DNA of 10,194 nucleotides from an uncultured Anaerolineae bacterium (GTDB lineage: Bacteria; Chloroflexota; Anaerolineae; Anaerolineales; UBA11858): assembly GCA_937893815.1 (NCBI GenBank), contig CALCSH010000016.1, positions 1 through 10,194 on the forward strand, written 5' to 3'. Positions 7,085-10,194 of the stretch are shown here, piece by piece (positions within the stretch are counted from its first letter, which is position 1; each line of letters begins with the position of its first letter). The notes beneath the pieces were generated by a model that worked only from the letters and a program-made list of their open reading frames with translations, was not told the DNA's origin and made no database searches. A program made the translations under genes and the position numbers.

Positions 7085-8103
7085 CCAACGCAATTGAAGT
7101 AAAAAATCTAACCAAGTATTATGATAAATTTTTGGCAGTGGATCATATCGATTTCACTGTGAAACAGGGTGAGATTTTCGGATTTCTCGGACCCAACGGC
7201 GCGGGAAAATCAACCACCCAGAGGATGCTGGTCACCCTGTTGACTCCGACCGAAGGTCAGATTTTGATCCTCGGGCATGACCTGGCTCAGAATGCCTATC
7301 CGGCTAAACGGCAGATCGGGCTGGTTCCCGAGGAATCCAACGTCTACACCGAGTTGACCGCCTGGGATAATTTGATGTTCACCGGGCGACTTTACCGCAT
7401 GTCGAAAGACGAACGCCGCGCGCGGGCGGAGGAATTGCTCGAAACTTTTGGGCTGTGGGAAAAACGGGATGTCAAGGTCGAGAATTACTCCAAGGGTATG
7501 CGCCGCAGGTTGAGCATCGCCATGGCCGTCATCCACAAACCAGCTTTGCTCTTTTTGGATGAACCCACCCCTGGGTTGGACGCCCAAAGCGCTCGCGCCA
7601 TCCAGGGATTGATTCGCCAACTCAGCGCAGATGGCACAACCGTCTTCCTGACCACCCATCAAATCGAAGAGGCCAATCAGCTCTGCGACCGGGTTGCGAT
7701 TATCAATCACGGCAAAATTGCCGCCACCGATACCCCAGAACAACTCAAACAAACTTTCCAGCAGGTACAATCTGTTGAGGTGGCGTTTGTACCCAAAGAA
7801 ACCCTAAAGGTTTCGGAAACTCTTGAGGGCTTAGATGAAAAATTGGTCAGCCTCCCAGAGGTCAGCACCGTGGTCAAAGTTGGTGATAAATGGCGGCTGT
7901 ACACCGAAGACCCATCCGCCTTACTGTCCCACATTCTGCAATTCGCTGAAACCCAAGGACTGCGCATCGTCAGCTTGAACACGCTGGCGCCCAGCCTGGA
8001 AGATGTATTCCTGCAAATCACCGGGCAGCAAATCGGTGTTATCCAAAATCAAAACCCGCCCAAACGCCTCGGTATGCGCCGCGGCAAAGGAGACCGAAAA
8101 TGA
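7081..8103 (+). CDS. ABC transporter ATP-binding protein, DrrA-like
   Basis: A 340-residue ATPase subunit of an ABC-2-type exporter. Visible motifs: Walker A G-P-N-G-A-G-K-S-T (37-45), signature Y-S-K-G-M (136-140), Walker B L-L-F-L-D-E-P (156-162) with catalytic E161, the D-loop G-L-D (165-167) and H-loop H193. The usual Q-loop glutamine appears to be glutamate: the stretch is G-L-V-P-E84-E85, a variant also seen in other ABC-2 ATPases. A C-terminal extension of about 110 residues (DUF4162-like, about 225-315) is typical of the DrrA/antibiotic-export branch, ending in a basic tail. AAGGA at 7070-7074 supports the start. It overlaps the upstream receptor and the downstream permease by ATGA at both ends, so the pair is co-translated. 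One ATPase plus one permease implies a homodimer-of-pairs exporter. Substrate unknown. Confidence 0.94.
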   Translation: MTNAIEVKNLTKYYDKFLAVDHIDFTVKQGEIFGFLGPNGAGKSTTQRMLVTLLTPTEGQILILGHDLAQNAYPAKRQIGLVPEESNVYTELTAWDNLMFTGRLYRMSKDERRARAEELLETFGLWEKRDVKVENYSKGMRRRLSIAMAVIHKPALLFLDEPTPGLDAQSARAIQGLIRQLSADGTTVFLTTHQIEEANQLCDRVAIINHGKIAATDTPEQLKQTFQQVQSVEVAFVPKETLKVSETLEGLDEKLVSLPEVSTVVKVGDKWRLYTEDPSALLSHILQFAETQGLRIVSLNTLAPSLEDVFLQITGQQIGVIQNQNPPKRLGMRRGKGDRK

Positions 8104-8861
8104 AAGATTTATGGTTGCGCATTTCCAACGAGTTCGCTCAAGCCTGGACGGTGACGCTCAAAGACATCAAAGTTTATTATCTGCGACCGGGCATGATTAT
8201 GTTTGGCTTCCTGATGCCCTTTTTTATGTTTTTCTCCTTTTCCGTACGCCGTGAAATGGCCGCCGAGGCGGGGTTGGCGCGCTTGCTGGCGCTGACCATC
8301 TTTTTCACCGCCGCGGCTGCCGGGCCTTTTATCATCCCCATGGAGCGGCGTCTAGGAACCTATGACCGGCTCTTGGCCGCGCCAATGTCCTTATTCACGC
8401 TGCTCATGGGCAAAACTGCGGTGGGTGCTTTTTTCGCTATCGTCGTGGCCTCGGTCTCCGCTCTGGCCGGGGTGCTCATTTTTGGCACAACCGTCGCCCA
8501 ACCTGGCTTGATGCTAGCTGGCATCCTGATCGGTTCTTTTTCCTTCTCAACCCTGGGTTTGATCTTCGGGTCAATTCCTACCCGTAACCCGGGCGATGTG
8601 CAGATGCCCAGCACCCTGCTGCGTTGGGGATTGCTGTTCATCAGTGGCGTCTTTGTGCCTCTATCAGAGATGGCACCCTTTGCCCGTGGTTTAGCTTATC
8701 TCTCGCCCCTGACCTACGCTCAAGACTTGATGAATTTTGCCGTTTTAGGAGAGGGACTGCTCAACCCCTGGCTAAATTTAGGTGTGCTGCTGCTGACCGC
8801 GGTGCTGTTTTTAGTGCCATCCATCAAGCTGCACCAACGCGGGCGCGTGTTGGGATATTGA
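8100..8861 (+). CDS. ABC-2 type transporter permease, DrrB-like
   Basis: A 253-residue membrane subunit of the exporter encoded with the preceding ATPase. Six transmembrane segments are apparent at about 31-50, 62-80, 105-129, 137-159, 173-190 and 225-243. The N-terminal cytoplasmic stretch with K-D-I-K-V-Y-Y-L-R-P, the E-R-R-L-G-T-Y-D-R-L-L-A-A-P-M-S coupling helix (82-97) and the S-G-V-F-V-P-L-S-E-M-A-P segment (182-193), followed by L-S-P-L-T-Y, are family hallmarks of ABC-2 exporters of drugs, polyketides or lipids. AAAGGAG at 8086-8092, 7 bases before the ATG, supports the start. It is the last gene of the co-oriented run; no convincing intrinsic terminator follows, only a short TTTCC-GAA-GGAAA hairpin at 8881-8893 without a T-tract. 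Confidence 0.93.
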   Translation: MKDLWLRISNEFAQAWTVTLKDIKVYYLRPGMIMFGFLMPFFMFFSFSVRREMAAEAGLARLLALTIFFTAAAAGPFIIPMERRLGTYDRLLAAPMSLFTLLMGKTAVGAFFAIVVASVSALAGVLIFGTTVAQPGLMLAGILIGSFSFSTLGLIFGSIPTRNPGDVQMPSTLLRWGLLFISGVFVPLSEMAPFARGLAYLSPLTYAQDLMNFAVLGEGLLNPWLNLGVLLLTAVLFLVPSIKLHQRGRVLGY

Positions 8862-8922
8862 GCCTTCTAGATGAAGTCACTTTCCGAAGGAAAATCACCC
8901 GTCCACTTGCTGTTGAGTAATA

Positions 8923-8937
8923 AATTTATGATAAATT
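8923..8937. repeat. AT-rich near-palindrome AATTTAT-G-ATAAATT
   Basis: Perfect 7-base arms flank a central G in the non-coding stretch between the permease and the transposase remnant. It could be an operator or simply AT-rich chance sequence. No matching -35 and -10 pair could be placed around it. Confidence 0.35.
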
Positions 8938-9040
8938 GGGTGGCCGTAAAGATTTAGGAATCTCTGCACTTTGGACGCCTGTGTTGGCTACTTAACTCAT
9001 CCGTTCGAAATTCTATGGCGAATGGCGGCGTCAGGAGCTC

Positions 9041-9054
9041 GATAATCGATTATC
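9041..9054. repeat. 14-bp perfect palindrome GATAATCGATTATC
   Basis: A self-complementary 14-mer ends one base before the ATG at 9055. It could be a regulator-binding site or fossil of the insertion sequence. No partner copy is seen elsewhere in the window. Confidence 0.5.
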
Positions 9055-9905
9055 ATGCTGGGAATCTGTAATCAATTTGTGCAACCAGACACCCTGCTTC
9101 GCTGGCACCGAAACATCTTCCGCAGTTATTGGCGGCGCAAATCAAAGCTCAAGCAGAGGAAGCCACACGTCTCACCAGAAACCATCGCACTGATCAAACA
9201 AATGGCCAAAGAGAACCTGACCTGGGGTGCGGAGCGCATCCGCGGAGAACCGCTAAAATTGGGGACAAAGATCAGCAAGCGCACCATCCAGAAGTATATG
9301 GCCAGGATACGCAGCAATTCAAGTCAAACCTGGGATACCTTCTTGAAGAACCACGCCTGCTACATCTGGGCTTGTGACTTCACAGTTGTCCATGATCTGC
9401 TCTTCCGACCATTGTACGTCTTTGTGATCATCGAACTGCATACCCGGCTTATCGTGCATTCCGCCGTCACCAGATCCCCCACCGACCAGTGGACTGCTCA
9501 ACAACTACGTCAAGCCGCTCCCTGGGGCAAGCTGCCGACATACTTGATCCGCGACCGCGATTCCAAGTATGGCAACCACTTTGCTGCAGTTGTCAGCAGC
9601 ATCAAGATTTTAAAGAGCTCCCAGAGCTAATTCCTTCTGTGAGCGCTTCATAAGGTAGTCTGCGAAGAGAATGTCTGGACCACATGCTCATTCTTCATCG
9701 CAAACAACTTCATCGTATTGTGCAAGCTTATATCAAATACTACAACTGCTCCAGACCGCATCAAGTCATCGGGCAGCAGATCACCAATGACTTCGTCGAG
9801 CACTACCCCTGGCCCATAGGTCAACCTGGGGGAAAGATCATCTCTACCCCCGTCCTGGGCGAACTCCACCACAGCTACGCTCGGACTGCTGTCAGTACGA
9901 ACTAA
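9055..9905 (+). pseudogene. Broken integrase-core (rve, IS481/IS3-like) transposase
   Basis: Three collinear frames together reconstruct the C-terminal two thirds of a DDE integrase-core transposase. The first (9055-about 9613) has V-Q-P-D-T-L-L-R-W-H-R, the T-W-G-A-E-R-I helix-turn-helix region, W-A-C-D-F (first catalytic D, residue 108) and L-I-R-D-R-D-S-K-Y-G (second D). From about 9614 the frame shifts to read R-A-P-R-A-N-S-F-C-E-R-F-I, containing the catalytic E. At 9653 an extra A shifts it again to G-S-L-R-R-E-C-L-D-H and the proper family end (N-C-S-R-P-H-Q, P-V-L-G-E-L-H-H), stopping at 9905. Upstream, C-W-E-S-V-I-N-L reads in another frame before V-Q-P-D-T, suggesting a third lesion near 9078, and the N-terminal domain is missing. 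It cannot make an active transposase. No terminal inverted repeats were found. Confidence 0.85.
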
Positions 9906-10116
9906 CTGCCGTCTCTTATTAGCAATTGCTCTCAGTCAAAGGTCACCAACGAATTGTTGATGGCTTGTTTATGTTTGGCTAGTTCCTGAAAATGACCGCT
10001 TTTGGTGTTTTTCTGCGCTCCGCTTTTTACTTTTCGATCCCTTTTTCTCTTGCGATCTCAGGATTTGGCTGGCCTGCTAGCGAAAACCAACCGCTAGTCA
10101 ATCTGAAACCCCATGG
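9906..10116. other. Non-coding stretch after the transposase remnant
   Basis: No gene is recognised here. The centre (about 10022-10052) is pyrimidine-rich. A 6-bp hairpin, CTAGCG at 10077-10082 with CGCTAG at 10092-10097 around a 9-base loop, lies near the end. The right border of the insertion sequence probably falls in this stretch but could not be placed. Confidence 0.4.
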
Positions 10117-10194
10117 ATGATGCAAGTAGCCAGCACAGGCATCTACGTGGATTTGGAAACTGGCAAAATCGTCAAACTCAAACCCGCAATTGAA
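10117..10194 (+). CDS. Open frame running off the window; possible tail of a truncated gene
   Basis: Twenty-six codons remain open to the right edge, following tandem ATGs at 10117 and 10120; the frame's previous stop is the TAG at about 10079. The segment G-I-Y-V-D-L-E-T-G-K-I-V-K-L-K-P looks protein-like and resembles the C-terminal strand and tail of hotdog-fold acyl-CoA thioesterases, where a V-D-x-x-T-G-K/R-P motif near the end is common. If so, this is the 3' remnant of a gene truncated by the insertion sequence rather than a gene start. No ribosome site precedes the ATGs. The family suggestion is weak. Confidence 0.3.
   Translation, partial: MMQVASTGIYVDLETGKIVKLKPAIE

Noticed and set aside
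7210..7770. 186-codon - strand frame opposite the ABC ATPase
   Set aside because: It is a mirror of a conserved, GC-patterned coding region with no motif or start signal of its own.
8881..8893. Candidate intrinsic terminator TTTCC-GAA-GGAAA after the permease
   Set aside because: The stem is only 5 bp with a 3-base loop and is followed by an A-rich stretch, with no T-tract on the transcribed strand.
8891..10000. Possible insertion-sequence ends (GAAAATCACC near 8892 and GAAAATGACC near 9989)
   Set aside because: The similarity is direct rather than inverted, short and imperfect, so it cannot be claimed as terminal repeats.
1..10194. CRISPR array, tRNA or rRNA
   Set aside because: No regularly spaced repeats, cloverleaf arms or conserved rRNA blocks were seen by eye on either strand.

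Overview
The window looks like a chromosomal stretch from an uncultured-type bacterium, most likely of the Chloroflexota (Anaerolineae-like). This rests on overall protein flavour: the DUF1858 protein, the Cache-HAMP-GAF-GAF-HD-GYP architecture and an integrase-core transposase of a type common there. No marker gene is present, so the placement is tentative. All recognisable genes are on the + strand, and Shine-Dalgarno sites are usually clear (AGGAG/AAGGAG 6-9 bases before ATG).

Layout. Positions 2-379 hold the 3' end of a small multi-pass membrane protein gene. A 129-base gap follows, containing an approximately 82-bp MITE-like element (401-482) with terminal inverted repeats and matching 6-bp flanks. 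From 509 to 8861 there is one nearly uninterrupted run of ten co-oriented genes: a DUF1858 protein, a MarR-family regulator, a two-helix membrane protein, an isoprenylcysteine/phospholipid methyltransferase-family membrane protein, a four-helix membrane protein, a PIG-L (LmbE) deacetylase, an M50 site-2-protease-type metalloprotease with CBS domains, a large Cache/HAMP/GAF/GAF/HD-GYP c-di-GMP phosphodiesterase, an ABC ATPase and an ABC-2 permease. Seven junctions are overlaps or near-overlaps (ATGA, TGATG or longer), and the largest gap is 85 bases, so most of the run is probably co-transcribed and partly translationally coupled. After 8861 comes a decayed insertion sequence. Its transposase (about 9055-9905) has lost its N-terminal part and carries at least two clear frameshifts. 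The window ends with 26 codons of an open frame that looks like the tail of a truncated gene.

How the genes may work together (inference): the MarR regulator sits where an autoregulated small-molecule or redox sensor would be, followed by envelope-directed functions (membrane methyltransferase, deacetylase, intramembrane protease), then a receptor that would lower c-di-GMP in response to an extracellular or cytosolic ligand, then a DrrAB-like exporter. An envelope-stress or export module under a MarR switch is a reasonable reading, but no substrate can be deduced. The four-helix protein within the run appears related to the truncated membrane protein at the window's left edge.

No tRNA, rRNA, CRISPR array or phage gene was seen. 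No gene-free stretch exceeds about 215 bases.
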